Assembly (NCBI GenBank): GCA_023159155.1
Contig: JAJNNX010000001.1
Span: 2,046,001 to 2,110,000, forward strand
DNA: 64,000 bases
Direction: 5' to 3'
Source: Ustulina deusta
Lineage: Eukaryota; Ascomycota; Sordariomycetes; Xylariales; Xylariaceae
A program made the position numbers and the translations under genes. Positions 12,601 to 26,721 of the stretch are shown here, one piece after another. The notes under the pieces were generated by a model that saw only the letters and a list, made by a program, of their open reading frames with translations, had not been told where the DNA came from and made no database searches. Within the stretch, counting starts at the first letter, position 1, and each line of letters starts with the position of its first letter.

Positions 12601-13300
12601 TTAGGGTGCGGCTTATATAAAAGTACGCTTAAAAGCTAAAACAATAATAAAAAACCTTAATAATACTAATATATAGCTTTGGACAGACTACTAAGAAATA
12701 TTTAATAATTTTAATAAAGCTTATATAATTATAGATATATATTTTGAAATAGTACAGCAATTCGAATTGCTACAGCAAAGAAGTATGTTATATATAAATT
12801 TTATTTTAAAATTTATCTGGCTGGTAGAAGAAAACAAGCGATCGGACGTATAATAAGTGGAAAGCTTTAAGAGTAAGATTAATTTAAAACTTTAAAAAGT
12901 TTTTGTTTTATAAACGAACCGATTTTTATTTGATAATATATTTGGATAGATCGAATTTTTTTATAAATTATTTAATAATATAGTAGACCTTAAGTTTAAA
13001 TAAGATTGCTTTATTTTATTAACGGGAGTAGGTTAGAATATGGGCGCTAAGTAGTTGCTAGATAATTTAGGTAATCTAATATAATTAGATAAGATTAGAA
13101 CGTCCTAAATAAGAGGTTTTCTAACTAAAGCCAAAAAAGCTTATTAAATAGCAGAAAAACTATATTAATACTATAGGAACAAAGGTCACTTTATTATAAT
13201 TTGTTTATTTATATAAATATAGAAATAATTAACTAATAAAAATCTAGCGATTACCTTTATATAATAAACTAATCTAAAAAAAGATTAACTTCTAACTAAA
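12600..13300 (+). pseudogene. Gypsy-A gag (RIP-degraded)
   Basis: Plus-strand gag remnant of a Ty3/gypsy element. Characteristic gag text is readable with stops where Gln/Trp codons should be. It ends in a decayed CCHC zinc knuckle at about 13155-13210, where the conserved GHF is preserved and the cysteines have become Tyr or Ile through G->A and C->T changes. The reading frame is cut at 13300 by the insertion of Gypsy-B and resumes at 20977. Confidence 0.7.
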
Positions 13301-13479
13301 TGTCATGAGTGGGAAGTTCACGAGGTCAGGTACAATATATAAAGGGATAAGTTGTATATTTAGTAAGGTTGGCTTACAAGACTAAAGCTTATAAAAAGAA
13401 AGTTCTCTATTAAAGTAAGAGCAAACATAGTATATATATATAGCAAATATATACTAGTCCTAGTATGCTAGGCATAATA
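13301..13479 (-). repeat. Gypsy-B 3' LTR
   Basis: 179-bp LTR paired with 20798-20976. Differences between copies are mainly transitions. A polypurine tract on the minus strand adjoins it at 13480-13500. Confidence 0.88.
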
Positions 13480-16400
13480 ACTATCCTCCCCTCCTTAGTC
13501 AGGTTATCCCTAACCTAATATATATAAGTATGCAAAATATAAAATGTATAGTATAGGTAAGTAATATATATATGCATAGATAGGAAGTAATTTAAGTATA
13601 GGGTTTATATAGAATTAGGGTAATATATGTGCGATTAGTGCAATATAATCAATTAAATATTTATAGGTATAAATATATAAATATTTTTGTTATATTAGTA
13701 ATATATAGTATTATTATTATTATTAATATAAATACTTTAGTACCTATATAGTATTATTAATTAGAAGTTTTAGTATATATATAGTATAATATATGTATAT
13801 ATATTATATATTTAAATATATAATAAATTTTAATACTAGTAATTTGAGCATAAGCTATATATAAATTGCCTATAAAGCTAATCTGGTTTTATATAAATAC
13901 TCCAGCCTAATTCCTCTCTTTTCTCTCTTTTTTTCTTTCTTTTTTAGCCGCTACTATTATTATTATCTATTAGTTTTAGCTACTTACATACATCGCTACT
14001 ATTATTTTTCCCTTTTTTTACTTCGTTTTTATACATTTTTTTTTTTTTTTTACGCTTGTATTACTATATTTAATACTATTTCCAATCCTTCTTACGTTTC
14101 TTTTAATAAAAAGCTTTTATAGAACTGCTACAACTGTTGCCTTTAACGCTTTGCTTATTAAAAAATAATTAATAGCTACAACTACTATAACTATAAGCGC
14201 TATATATATAAGTAAAGTATATGCGCCAAAAACAAGGCATATAAGTATAGGGCTACTAAAAATCTGGTCTGTGGAGCATATATGTACTAATACTGTTTTA
14301 GTAGTGTTTATAACAGGGCTTAGCCCAATTTTGGCCGGCTTATCTAGGTTGTTTATATAATAAAAAAAGCAGGGGCTTCCTTTTATAATAAATGCTAAAA
14401 AAGCAAAAAGATATATAAACTAATAAATATAATTATATTTGTTTTATATTAGTATTCCTACTAACTTAAATATATTATATAATTAAATTTTAGGTTTAAT
14501 ATTTTTTAATATAGTTTATATAAACAAATTACTAAACTGGTCTTACTAGTTTTTTAACCTTAAATTAGACAAAGATAGCTATAAAGTTATAAATAAAACA
14601 GGCTTAAGTGCCTAGCAAGTGCTTTTAAAGTTTTATTAGCAATTTGCTAATATTTAATTTTGTTTGCTAAAAGCATTCTGCCGCCTTATAGCAACTTATT
14701 GCTTCTAGTTTAGAATTACTAATACTTTAGGCAATTCAAAAGTAAGTAGTTCTGTTTTTATTTTGTAGTATGTTTATTAGTTATTTATATAAGTTTAAAA
14801 TACCTATACTACATATATCTAAATAATAATATAGCAAAAAAACATACAGCTCTAAGTAGTAGCATACATCCCTTTTAACGCTATAAATACCTTTATTTAC
14901 CTTTAGTTCGTAAGGTTATCTAATATGATTAAACACCGGTTTAATGCTAGATATATTTTTATAAGAATGTTCTATACTTTTAATTTAAGGATTATAGTTA
15001 TATACTATAGATATTAGCTATTTATTATTTTATATTAGAAATATAAAAAGCAGTAGTAAGTACTACTAATCAAATTATTTAAACTACTAGATTAGCTAAT
15101 ATAGCTAATATAAATATTACTTATTTTAATAAAATCTAATTTTAGAAATAGTTTATATATAGCTTAATAATAGAGCATAAATCAAATATTTAAAATAATT
15201 AGTTTAATTCTAACTATATAAATATTTATAAGTTTGTTTTTATTAATTTGCTAAAGTTTTGGGCTAATATAATTGTAAAAATAATAAATCTTTAAATAAT
15301 AAAGCAAAATACCCTTAAGTAAGAATAAAATTAATTAATCTTTTTTTATAACTAGTTCGGGCGTAAATTATTAGGTTAAAAGTTCTTTTTTTTTTAGTAA
15401 TTTTACTATTGTTTAAAAGTTTGTATTGCCTTAAGTACTATAATATTAATAGCTAATACCTATTAGTTATATTTAGTTAGCCAGCCTTTCTATTTAACTT
15501 TATAATATAACTTATAGTTATATGTTTATTTTGCTACTATATTTTCAACTTCCCACTTATTTGAATTATTTATAAGGTCTGGCATAAGTAGATTATATAT
15601 AGTATTAGTTTTTTAAAACTTAAGTAGTTAGATAAAAAAAACGTTATAAAAATAAGCATATTATGCTAAAAATATAAAACAATACACCTGCAATCTAATA
15701 TAACTAAAGATCCAAAATAGGCTAATAAACTTAAATATAAGTTTAAAATATTTAAAACTTAAGTTTTTTATAAATAATACTACTATATTTCCAACTTTAT
15801 AAGTTATAAACTTATATTTAATATTGTAATATTTTTAATGCTTTTTAACTACAATTTGCTACTAATCTTTTAAGTTATCTCTAATAGTTTATAGTTTTTA
15901 CAATTATTTTTGTACTATTAGCACCCCTTTTAAAGTAAAATTATCTTTAACAAATAGTCTAAACTTTAGTATATAGCTATATAGGGCTTTAAAAAGTAAT
16001 TTGTTAGTTATACTATTAATAGCTAAGTTAATCGTAAAATATGCTTAAGGGAATAATTATAGCTAATTAGTTTGTTTGCTATTAATAAAATATCTAAAGT
16101 AGTTCTTAATTATCTAATTTATATATTCCGTTTGCCTGTTAGTTCAGAAATAAAACATAACCAAATATCTTTTCTTAATCTTAAAATAATAGTATAAGTT
16201 TAACTAAAAATAACTAATAAAAAAGGAGCTATAATTTAATATAATACTTATAAGATTTTTATAAATATATTTGATTTTTTAATAAAATAAAGTAGCAAAC
16301 TATATCAAAGTTATTTTAGTATTAACAAAAAACAAATATATTAACTTAATAAATCTATCAATAATTACTAAAATATAATTAATTTAGTAGTTTTTGTAAA

Positions 16401-17599
16401 AAGTTAAAAATAGTCCAACTATAAAGTCTATAAATAGTTTTTATATAAAAGCTAAAAATATAAATAAAGCATTAAGTTCGCTATATTTTTAATAGTGTTT
16501 TGCTTTTGATCTAAAATATATTATATAACTATTTATATAGTTATTAATATCTGCTTTTATTTTTAGCTAAAAAAACTTATATTATAATAGTTCAAACATA
16601 TATTTTTGTTTAAAATGCCCTACTAATAGGTTATTATAATATAATTTAATAAGCTAAAAATAAACAGATTTTTTAAAAAAGATATAAACTTTATTTTTAT
16701 AGTATAAAATTTTTTTTTTAATTATTTATTAAAGATCTATAGGCTTTCTAGTATTAATATGCTTTTTGATCGATTTATATTCGGGGTTTTTTTATTAAAT
16801 ATCCTAGATTATATTTTATAAGCTTTATAATATATCCAGATTCTAGAAGTTCTTATTACTTGTAGTTATTTATACCTATATATATATAACTGCCTATATA
16901 AGAATAGTCCTTTTTTTGGGGGGTCAGGCGGCACACATTTCGCCTACTAATACCTTTGACTACTTATTAAAAATCTTAGTTTGTACTACTACAATCTTTT
17001 TTTTTAATATTAAAAAAAGATTAGTATTTTGGGGCGAATTACCTATATAATCAGGTTAGCGTAATAGGGGATTAGCCCTATTTTGCTTGCTTTACCTATA
17101 TTTAATAATAAAATCAAAAAGAACTAAATATATATACTAACAAGCTTGCTTTTTATTTAGTTTTAAAATCTTTATAAACACCTAAAAATTACTATAATTA
17201 GTTAATACTTTAACTAGTAATTTATTTCTTTAAAAATAATACTACTAATATTTAAAATATTCTATAATTATAAACATTTTTTAATTTAAGGTTCTATAGT
17301 TTAATTCTATATCGGTAAACTTACAAAAATAAAACATAACGGAACACTATTTACTTTAACTATTTTTTTAGGAAAGGTTTCCTACTAGCGCTGCTTTAAA
17401 AAAATTAGTTTTTACTAATATTTGCTTCTTAAAATCAAAATATATAAAAAGAATAGCTTTTCCGAATAAGTCCTAAAACTTTTTAAAAGCTTTTACTATA
17501 AAACAGTCTAAAAAGATTTAACCTTTTTTTGTTCCAGTTGCGCTTTTTTTTAAATACTAGGTTAAAAAAACAACAACCTAAAAATACCCTTTAATAAAG

Positions 17600-19300
17600 C
17601 ACCAGTAAAAATTATAAAACCCCAAAAACTATTATAGCTTATAATAAAAACTAGAAAATAGCTACTATTTAATTATATTAATATAACTAAAGTTTATTTT
17701 AATACTTTAACTAAATATAATATATCTAAAAAATTTAAGTTTTTTTTAGTAAAACTAACATTTTAAAAGCTTAACATATAGCTTAGCATTTTAAAATCTT
17801 TTAATAACTTCCTAGATATATTTTATATAAGATTTTTTATTTATAAAAAATATAAAAATATTATCTAAGTATATAATATAGAATATATCTAAAATATTAT
17901 TAAATATTTTATATATATAGTTCTAAAAAGTAACAAAAACATTATATAAACCTATAGGTATAACTAGAAATTTGTAATAGCTATAATATATACAAAAAAC
18001 TATTTTCTATTTATTTTTTTTTTTAATTCGGATACAATAATAAATATTTTTAAAATTGATTTTAATAAATATTTTAGCATATACAAATCTATCTATTAAT
18101 TCTAAAATAAAATAAAAAGTATAGCGATTTTTTTATATAATATAATTAAGTCTTCTATAGTTTATATATAGTCTTAAACCTCTATTTTTCTTAAAAACAA
18201 ACAGAATAGGAGCCCTAACTAAGCTTTTAGATTTCTATATTTTCTTATTAGTTATTATTTCTATAAACTATTCTTAAAAATTTTTAAGTTTATTCTAGGC
18301 TAATAAATAAATAAAATAATAAAATACTATAGCGTTATCCTATAGATTAATTGCTAAATTTTCTTATTTAGAGTATAAAAAAATACTAGCCTTATTAATA
18401 TTAAAGAAATCGGCTAAGTTATAAAATTCTAGCAAAACACCCTTAAAACTGGTGCAATTCCCTTTAGTTTCTAATTCTTTTAACCAGAAAAGTTTAAAAA
18501 AATATATAATAGCTTAATAATATTTCTTATTTTTGCAAGCCCTAGCAAATTAATAAGCTATAACTAACTCAAAATGCTTAAGCTTTAAACTATAAAACTA
18601 GCAATTCAAACTTAAATCAAGTATGATTTTTTGGTTCTTTAGTATAGTTTAGAAAAAAAGCACTAAACTTTTTTTTAACTAATTATCTTGGTTAATAGTA
18701 ATGCAAGCATACTAAAATTTTTAAGTTACCCCATAGCTATTAGTAAATTTATAAGTAACCTAATAAGCGTTATAACTAAAAAATCTACTTCTAGTAGCAT
18801 ATTATAAAATAGAAATATAAAATAAAGCTTTTTTTAGTTTGTTATATAAAGCAAAAATATAACTAATATAATTATATTTAATATAAAAATCTAAATTAGT
18901 AAATATTTTTAATAAAGATTTCTTTAAGCTAATAAAATAAATATTACATAAAATATAAAATCAATACAAAACAGGTATAAAAAACTACAGTTTTAGCTTA
19001 AGCTTTATAGCTAAAACTAAAACTATTTTCTGTTTTTTTAATTATTACTTAAATATTTATTAAAATATGCTAAAGAATTATATAAACAATCTTAGTCCAA
19101 ATAATAATTATTTTTTTATAAATAATAGGACGTATTAAAGTTTTTTTATTTCTAATCTAACTAAGTTTTCTAAATCTAACGTTTTTAATTCTTTAGTAAG
19201 TATTACTAGTTAGGTTCTTTATAGTTATAACTAATATAACCTGTTTTTTTATAATTAAAGCAAAAAAAGTCCTAGGTATTATTATCTTGCTTTAGGCAAT
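17600..19300 (-). pseudogene. Gypsy-B gag knuckle and reverse transcriptase relic
   Basis: Minus-strand coding remains of Gypsy-B. In reading order come a CCHC-like segment CFNYKKTGYISYNYKEP (cysteines partly lost), then protease/linker text, then gypsy reverse transcriptase with LYINYRRLN, AKIFIKIDFKN, FLVIPIGLYN and YLDNIFIF motifs. Stops occur throughout. Integrase and the distal pol presumably continue toward 15000 but are too AT-saturated to delimit by eye. Confidence 0.75.
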
Positions 19301-20797
19301 TATTAGGGTTATTTTATAATTGTTTCTAAAATATATTAAAAATATATTAGCTAAAATATTTAAAAAATAATAACCTTTTAAGTATATAATTATTAAAGGG
19401 TTGCTAATTTAGATAAGGTTACTTTAGCTAGTTATAATACTAACAATTATTTTAGCTCCAAACTATATTATAATACTTTTAGCCTTAGCAAAAATAATTT
19501 TTATTATTAAAATATTTCTGCCTAAAAAAGCTTTAGTATTATTGCTAATCCTAGGGTTTATTAGTATTAGTTCGGTTAATATTTAAATATAAAAATCTTT
19601 ATTAAAGCTTTATAGCTCTAAAAACAAAAGTTATTAGTTTTTAACAATACTATACTATATTTATTATTATTAATCTTTTTTAAAATAATAGATTATTAAA
19701 ATTTATAATCTTTTATTAAAACAGATTAGTTAGTTTTTAGTAGTATAATATAGCTTTTTTATTATTGCTTTATTATTTTTTCTAAATTTTAATTTAAAAC
19801 AAATATTAATTAAATATTTTAAAATTTTAATTAACTTATTATTAAGCTTTTTTTAACTACTAGCTAATACTTATAATAAAAAAAATTAATTAATAAATCA
19901 AAATTTTAGTCTAATTAATAAAAGTTTTTTAATTAGATTTATAAAAAAAGCAATCCTAATATATTTTTTTTCTAAAAAAGATTTAATATTAGTTTTTATA
20001 ATCTTAGTCTATTTTACTAACTATATAAATAATTTAAATCTAAGCTTATTAGAACTTTTTTTGCAAACTTTTAAATATAGATTTTAGTTTTTTAATTTAT
20101 TTAATCTATTAGTTATAAATAAACTATATAGTAAACAAAAAATATTCAAATTTTAAAAAACAACTAAAGTTAATATTTAACTTTTTATTATTATTATAGC
20201 ATTTATAATAATAAAATAATTAATAGTTAGAACTACTTAGATCCGACTTATTAAATAACAAAAAAAAAAATAAAAAAGTAAGTAATAAGCTAGAATTAAA
20301 AAAGTTATATTATTTTCGGTACTAACTTTTGCGTTCTAAATAAGGGGTATAAAAAAAATCTAAAAAGTTAAAAAATTTAAAGTTTTCTAGATTTCTAGCT
20401 TTTTTTTAATACTTATGTTTTTTAGGTTTCTATTTTAATATTAATTTATGTATACTTATAAATTAAAATCCCTTTAATCTAAAAGTAGGTTATTTCTATT
20501 TTTTTAGCTGTTTATTTATTTTTTTAAGTTCTGTTTTAAACTAAATGTTTTATTATAATAAAAATTAGTTAGCACTTTTAAGTTATAAAGTACTATTATT
20601 ATTTTAGTAACTAAATATTAAACTATTATTAAGCTTTAATTTTTAATTTCTATCCAGAAAAAAATTAGTATAGCTTTATTAGCTATTTATAACTAATTTG
20701 TTTTCTTTAAGGGGCATTAATCTAATTAATAATCCGGGTCTTCTAGGGGCTATTATATAAATATATTATAAATAACCTTAAAAAAAAACTTTAGAAT

Positions 20798-20976
20798 TAT
20801 TATAAGTAGGAAATTTACAAAGTCAGATATAATATATAAAAAGATAAGTTATATATTTAGTAAAGTTAGTTTATAAGACTAAAGCTTGTAAAAAAAAGGT
20901 TTTCTATTAAAGTAAGAGCGGACATAATATATATATATAGCAAGTGTGTACTGGTTTTAGTATGCCAGGCATGACA
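20798..20976 (-). repeat. Gypsy-B 5' LTR
   Basis: 179-bp LTR matching 13301-13479. Its tip has been altered from TGTCAT to TATTAT by transitions. It is followed directly by the target duplication CTAAA. Confidence 0.88.
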
Positions 20977-22806
20977 CTAAAAATGTAGCTAGAAATAGAA
21001 ATAAGGTTATTTAAAGGTAAAACGGACAAACTTATATATTAGATCAATAGGCTTTAATATATTTTTAAGCTATAATATTACTATATATATTTTGAACTTA
21101 ATACTGATTTAATACTAAATTTTTATTAATTTAGGGTGTTTATCTCTAGGTTTTATTAATACTATATTTGTATACTATTATAATTTATTAATTATTTTAG
21201 TACTTTATTCTAGAATATTACGCTTTGCGGACAGGACAGTAGCTAGGTCTGTTATATAATACTATGTTATATAGTATATATTAAAGCCTTTAATAAAAGA
21301 ACTAATATTATATGTATAGCCTTTAGATAGTATAGATATAATTTTAGGACTTTTATAGCTACGATTGTACAACTTTATAATAAACTAGCAAATAAGCATA
21401 CTTAGAATTATAGATATAGTAATACTAGAACAAAACTGCTACAAAAAAAAATAAACTTAACTTTTAGCTACTAGACTAAAAATAAAAAGATTTTTAGCGA
21501 ATCAATATATATTTTAGCTATACTAAACTTCTTTTTTTTATATAAAATAAAAAGTACTACAGTCCAGTTTATAATACTAGTAAAATTTTATATAATAATA
21601 GATGTTTTATAAGTTTTGGAAGGAGTTATAAGCAAACTAATAAATAGTTGCTTAGTAGAAACCCTAGTATTAGAAATACTAATAGAAGTAATCTAGTTTA
21701 TTTTAATAGGCAAACATATAAACAAACCTAAAAAACTATCTAATTGCCTCTAAGCATACTATAACTAAATAAAAGAAGTATTATAGCTTAGAAAAATATT
21801 TAATAGTAATATATCTAAATATTTAAAAAAAAAGAACTATTTTTAGTTTAAAAAATATTCCGTAGATTACTAATAGAATACTAGGACTTAATTAAAACAT
21901 TTATACTAAAGAACACTAACTAACTATTACTATACTGCTTTTTTAATTATAAAATAAACTTTATATTAAGTACTACCCTACTAAACTTTAAAATAAGGCT
22001 TATATTTCTAGTAGAGCTTTTAGTAGTCTGAAAATATTTAAATAAATATTTATTAAAAAGCTTTATATAAGCTAGCGTATTATTAGTAGTAATTTTTATA
22101 TTTTTAGTTAAAAAACTAAAAAAAGGTATTAAAATATGCATTAATTATAAAAAACTAAATAATATTACAATTAAAAACTAATACTTAATCTTGCTAATCT
22201 AAAAAACCTTAAACGTACTATACTAAACAAGAATTTATACTAAGTTAGATATTATAGCAATATTTAACTACTTCTAGATTGCTTTTAGAAACAAATAAAA
22301 AATAGCTTTTATTACTAGGTTTTGCTTGTTTAAATGTTTAATAGTAAACTTTAGTATAATAAAAACTTTTAGTTTGTTTTAATACTATATTAATAATATA
22401 CTGTTTAATATACTAAATAAATATATTATAGCTTATTTAAATAATATTTTTATTTATAGCAACTTAAAAATAAAATATAGGCAATATGTTTATAAAGTAT
22501 TAATAAAACTTAATAAAGCTAGCTTAACTATTAATATTACAAAATATAAATTTAATATTATTAAAACTAAATATTTAGGCCTTATTATTTTAACTACAAG
22601 TATTTTTATAAACTTAAAAAAAGTTTAAGCAATTATTAGCTAGGAATTACCTAGGACTTTAAAAAACTTATAATGTTTTATTAGCTTTATAAACTACTAT
22701 TGCTGCTTTATTAGAAGTTTTTTATTAATTGCTTACTTATTAATTAGACTAATGTTTTAGAATAGCTAGCTAAGAGCTTTTAACTATTTTGGGACATAGG
22801 CTTTCT
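20977..22806 (+). pseudogene. Gypsy-A pol, protease and reverse transcriptase (RIP-degraded)
   Basis: The plus-strand continuation of Gypsy-A after the Gypsy-B insertion. Ty3/gypsy reverse transcriptase is readable at about 21950-22800, including TKLDIIAIFNYF, KIAFITRFCLFKCLIVNF and the catalytic motif YLDD changed to YLNN at 22434-22445, followed by TKYLGLIILTT and CFISFINYYCCFIRSF. Many in-frame TAA/TAG replace Gln or Trp. The frame is cut after the thumb region by LTR-C and resumes with RNase H at 32947. Confidence 0.85.
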
Positions 22807-23056
22807 TGTCAGATTTAACACTAGCGATCTCGCCACGTATTGCCCGCAGAAGGTCTGTTATATTGTTGTTGTTGTTGGTCTGTATGGGTGTATTCTACAC
22901 CCTACATACATATATATCCCTCATATAGTTAGGTGTGGATCCACTCATTCAGCCATATAACGCTCTATTTGCTAAGGGCATACCCCCTATAAGGGCACCT
23001 CTCACTAGCCACTATGTGGCTCACATCACCACCTAGCCACTACTTAATCCGATACA
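22807..23056 (-). repeat. LTR-C 3' LTR (left)
   Basis: About 250 bp, starting TGTCAGATTTAACACTAGCG and ending AATCCGATACA on the plus strand. The right copy ends AATCCAACA, a 2-nt length difference. This copy is only lightly mutated. Confidence 0.85.
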
Positions 23057-23062
23057 CCCCTT

Positions 23063-23092
23063 TAGGTAAGGCCACTTCAGTGGCCTTACCTA
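23063..23092. repeat. Near-perfect 14-bp-arm palindrome inside LTR-C
   Basis: TAGGTAAGGCCACT, spacer TC, then AGTGGCCTTACCTA, directly inside the 3' LTR next to the polypurine tract. Both arms are unmutated although RIP has acted nearby. Confidence 0.85.
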
Positions 23093-23210
23093 CCTATATA
23101 ACTGTATTCAGAGGCGGCGTACAAGTGTATATTAGTCTGTATATATATGGTGATCTCGACGTGGAGTATTAATAAGCTTGTTTTGGTTAGAAGTATATAT
23201 AGATATGTAT

Positions 23211-23460
23211 GGTAATTTTGGTGTTTAGTATTGATACGTTTGTATTAGGCATATGTAGTAGTTCTTTTGTATGTTTATAGGTGTTTGTAGGTAATTTTTT
23301 AAACATAGTAATTTTTGTATTTAATAGTAATACGCTTGTATTAATAATTTTTGTTTTTAGTATTGATATGTTTATATTAATGATTTTAGTTTTTGGTGTT
23401 AATACGCTTGGTTTAACAATCTCTGTATTTAGCGTTAATACGTTTGTATTAATTAAGAGT
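23211..23460. repeat. 36-bp tandem repeats in LTR-C
   Basis: About five imperfect 36-bp units of the form AATTTTTGTATTTAGTATTA followed by ATACGTTTGTATTAAT. The period is a multiple of three. Read on the element's own (minus) strand they give a 12-residue repeat rich in Asn, Thr, Ile and Lys; read on the plus strand they give a hydrophobic 12-residue repeat. No family is recognised. Confidence 0.7.
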
Positions 23461-23689
23461 AGTGTCCGTAGGTTTGCTAATATAGCTGTTCTTATTCCTA
23501 GTCTATAGTGCTGTTCTTTCGGTACAATCTCTTAATTAAAGGTGTAACGCTCGAAAATGTGGCTTTGGTGCCTTGTAGCTGCGTTAATCTTTTAATTAGA
23601 GTATGTAAGGCTTAAATACGTAGCTATATGCCAATTTTATAGTATATTAGTAAATTTATTATTAGTACTTATTATTAGTAATAGTGAGC

Positions 23690-24760
23690 TCTCGAGGGGC
23701 GTCTCCCTTTATATTAGTATTTTTATAGAGCTAGTATTTAGTACTTGTAATATATATATAATAAGCTTTTTAGAGGCGTCTCTCTTTTTACTATGCTTGT
23801 GCGTTTTGTATTAGAGGCTCTTTAGTAATATTTTTTTTTTATTGCTAGTAGTGTTGTGTAGAGTAGATAGTAAGCTTTATAAAGGTATTTCTTTTTTTGC
23901 TAGTAGTGCTATTAATAGTATTTAATAGCTATAATTAGATATAGTTAGTTAATAAGTTCTTTTAAGGGTTTTTTCTTTATATTAGTTGTTTTACAAAGCT
24001 TTTAATAGTATATAATAGCTGTAATAAGTTATAATAAGTTTAATAGCACTTTTAATAGTGTTTAGCAGTTATAACAAGTATGTAATAAGTTTTTTAGGGG
24101 CTTTTTTTTTTATATAGTATACTACTTTTAATAGTATTTAGTAGCTATAATAAATATATAATAAGCTTTTTAAAAACGTTTTTTTTTTTGCTAGCAGAGC
24201 TTTTAATAAGATTTAATAGTTATAATTAGTTATAAAGCAGTGCTATAGAACATACTTATATATTACATATAATAAGCTTTATAAAGGCGTTTTTTTTATT
24301 GCTATATTAAGCAGTATTATAGAATATATTTATACGTAATATATAGTAAGCTTTATAGAAGTATTTTTTATTTTATTTTATATAAAACTGCTTTTGTGTA
24401 TATTTTAGCGTTATAAATAGTAAGTTTTATAAAAGCGTTTTTTTTTTGCTATAGTAAAGCTTTTAATAAGATTTAATAGCTATAATTAGTTGTAGAGCAA
24501 TGCTATAAAATATATTTTATGTGTTACGTATGGTAAGTTTTATAGAAGCGTTTTTATTATTATTATTATAGAGCTTTTAATAATATTTAATAGTTATAAT
24601 TAGTTATATAACAGTTTAGCACAGAATATACTTATATATTATATATAATAAGCTTTATAAAAATGTTTTTTTTTTTGCTATTATAAAGCTTTTATTAAGA
24701 TTTAGTAGCTATAATTAGATATAAAGTAGTGCTTTTAGCAAAATAGATCTTATTAGTGCT
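23690..24760. repeat. Degenerate tandem array in LTR-C (about 100-120 bp units)
   Basis: Around ten diverged units share the words AATAAGCTTT, AAAGGCGTTTTTTT, TTGCTA and TTTAATAGCTATAATTAG in the same order. Units vary in length. No open frame runs through it. Confidence 0.65.
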
Positions 24761-25229
24761 TTATAAAATAATTGCCACTTTTTCAGCTAGTAAATATTAG
24801 GTACTAGGTGCCTTTGGCAAAGTATGCTTTTATTATTGCTTTACAAAGTAATTACCACTTTTTTAGCTAGTAACTGCTAAGCACTAGCTTTTAGCAGAGT
24901 AGATCTTATAAAATAGCTTTTATTAGCAGGTTACAAAATAATCGCTACCCCTTTAGCACAAGTCTAGTTACTTCTATATTTTTTTAAAAGTATGCTAAAC
25001 GCTTTTATTACACTCTATTTGCTAGCTAGCTAGTTGCTTAGTTATAGGGTTAGGGACCTATTTATTAGGTCTAAGCTTTAAAAAAACGTACTAGCAGCGT
25101 GCTTCTAAGTAACAGCTATAGCAGAACGTACAATCTATTACGTTAGGGTTTTTTTTCTCGGCCTAGGTATATGTATTAGTGCAATAGCGCTTAGTAGAGG
25201 TACGTTTAGGGCTCCTTTTGCTGCCGCTA

Positions 25230-25460
25230 GGCTACTATTCGTCACTTTTAAATAAATAATCGAATTTAGAGTAATTAGCAGGCTTGCTATTCTTGCTATT
25301 GCTATTCTTGCTATTATAATTAGATTTAGGGTAGCTAGCAGGCTTGCTATTTTTGCGATTATTATTGCAATTAGATTCTAGGTAGCTAGCAAGCTCGCTA
25401 TCTTTGCTATTACTATTGCTATTATTGCAATTATTACTATTACTATTACTATTAGATTTT
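25230..25460 (-). pseudogene. Asn/Ser-rich coding relic in LTR-C
   Basis: On the minus strand this stretch reads as a low-complexity protein of Asn, Ser and Lys, with about three copies of a KNSKPASYPKSN-like unit. Further minus-strand coding text toward 26100 includes NTNLFTATYANLTTTGKCLY with stops where Gln is expected. It resembles the disordered part of a gag-like or captured host protein. The family is not recognised and no catalytic domain is seen. Confidence 0.45.
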
Positions 25461-26721
25461 TTAAATATTTTAAGCTTTTTGGGCTTTTTGGGCAGCTTGC
25501 CCTTAGTAATAAATGCTAACTAAACGCTCTTTCTAGCAGTTCTTAAAAAGTTCTATATATTAGCTTTTTAGCATAGCTTAGTAGCTATAGTCTAGTATTT
25601 TAAAGTATTGTTTATTATAGCAGTACAGTATATAGACCTAAATAATATAGTCTAGTCTAGATAGGACCTTTAGAAAGCCTTTTTTAAGTTAGTAATTAGT
25701 TCAAAAGTGTTTATTTTAAACTTTTTAGTATAGATTTTAGTAACTTTGTTTAGCTACGTATTAGTCCACTTAATAAAATCTATAATATGTTTTCTAGTTA
25801 ACGTATTAATAAATACTATATATTTATATTTATATTTAAACTTTAGAGCTATTTGTGTTATATTGCTAAACTTTTTTAAATTATTATATTATTAATTAAT
25901 AGTTTGGATTATTTTTATATAAATTAATCAATAGTTAGGATAGACCGTTTTTTATATTTATTCGGCAAGCTTAGTAACCTTAGTACAGTAGGTATTATAG
26001 CATTTAAAGGCCATATTATAGTACTATTTAGCGTATTAATATAAACATTTTCCGGTAGTAGTAAGATTTGCATATGTAGCAGTAAAGAGATTGGTATTTA
26101 GGTTTAAAAGGAATTTGTTGATTGCTAGCGCTTTTGGTGCTATAGGCCATAGAGCTCGATTTATAGGTGTTATATAGTCCTATAAGTCTTGGCTACAGGC
26201 GCTAGTAATAAAGTTTTCCTTTTATAATAGGAAGTTGTTAGGTGAGTTAAAAATGGTTATTACAGCTATTATAGCGGGCTATCTAGCTAGGTCTAATAGG
26301 ATCGCCAGGTCTGATAGGATCGCAACATCTAGCACAAACGCTTACTATTGTATATATAACAAGGGGATCAATAGTGCTCTAGTTCTATTGTTAGAAAGCT
26401 CGCTAGCGTATATTTTATATATATATATCTTGTGTTTTAGTTCGATTGCGTTAGAAAGAACACTTGCTATTAGTATCTGTAGCGCTTGCAGTAGAATATC
26501 TCGCATTTTTAAATCGTTTTAATAAAAAGAACGCTTGCCGTTAGTATTTGTAACGCTCGCGTTAGAATATCTTGTAAGAAGATCGATAGCACTTCGCTAT
26601 GCGGCTTAAAAAGCTCGCTATCGCTATATATAGTACTTGCGGTAAGGTATTTTATCGAATAGATTGCCGGCAATTATGTATACCGGTGAGAAGTTCGCTG
26701 GTGGTAAAATATAAGGTATTG

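Larger units (their letters stand above)
13301..20976 (-). mobile_element. Gypsy-B, complete Ty3/gypsy LTR retrotransposon (RIP-degraded)
   Basis: A 7.7 kb element bounded by two 179-bp LTRs (13301-13479 and 20798-20976), which begin TGTCATGAGTGGG and end CCAGGCATGACA before RIP, giving 7-bp inverted tips TGTCATG/CATGACA. The 5-bp target duplication CTAAA is intact on both sides (13296-13300, 20977-20981). Coding is on the minus strand. A decayed zinc knuckle lies at 19216-19263, and a gypsy reverse transcriptase at about 18500-17600 has YLDD altered to YLDN near 17848-17880. A purine-rich tract (AAGGAGGGGAGGATAG on the minus strand) lies next to the left LTR, as expected for the 3' LTR. Inserted into the gag-pol linker of Gypsy-A. 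Confidence 0.9.
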
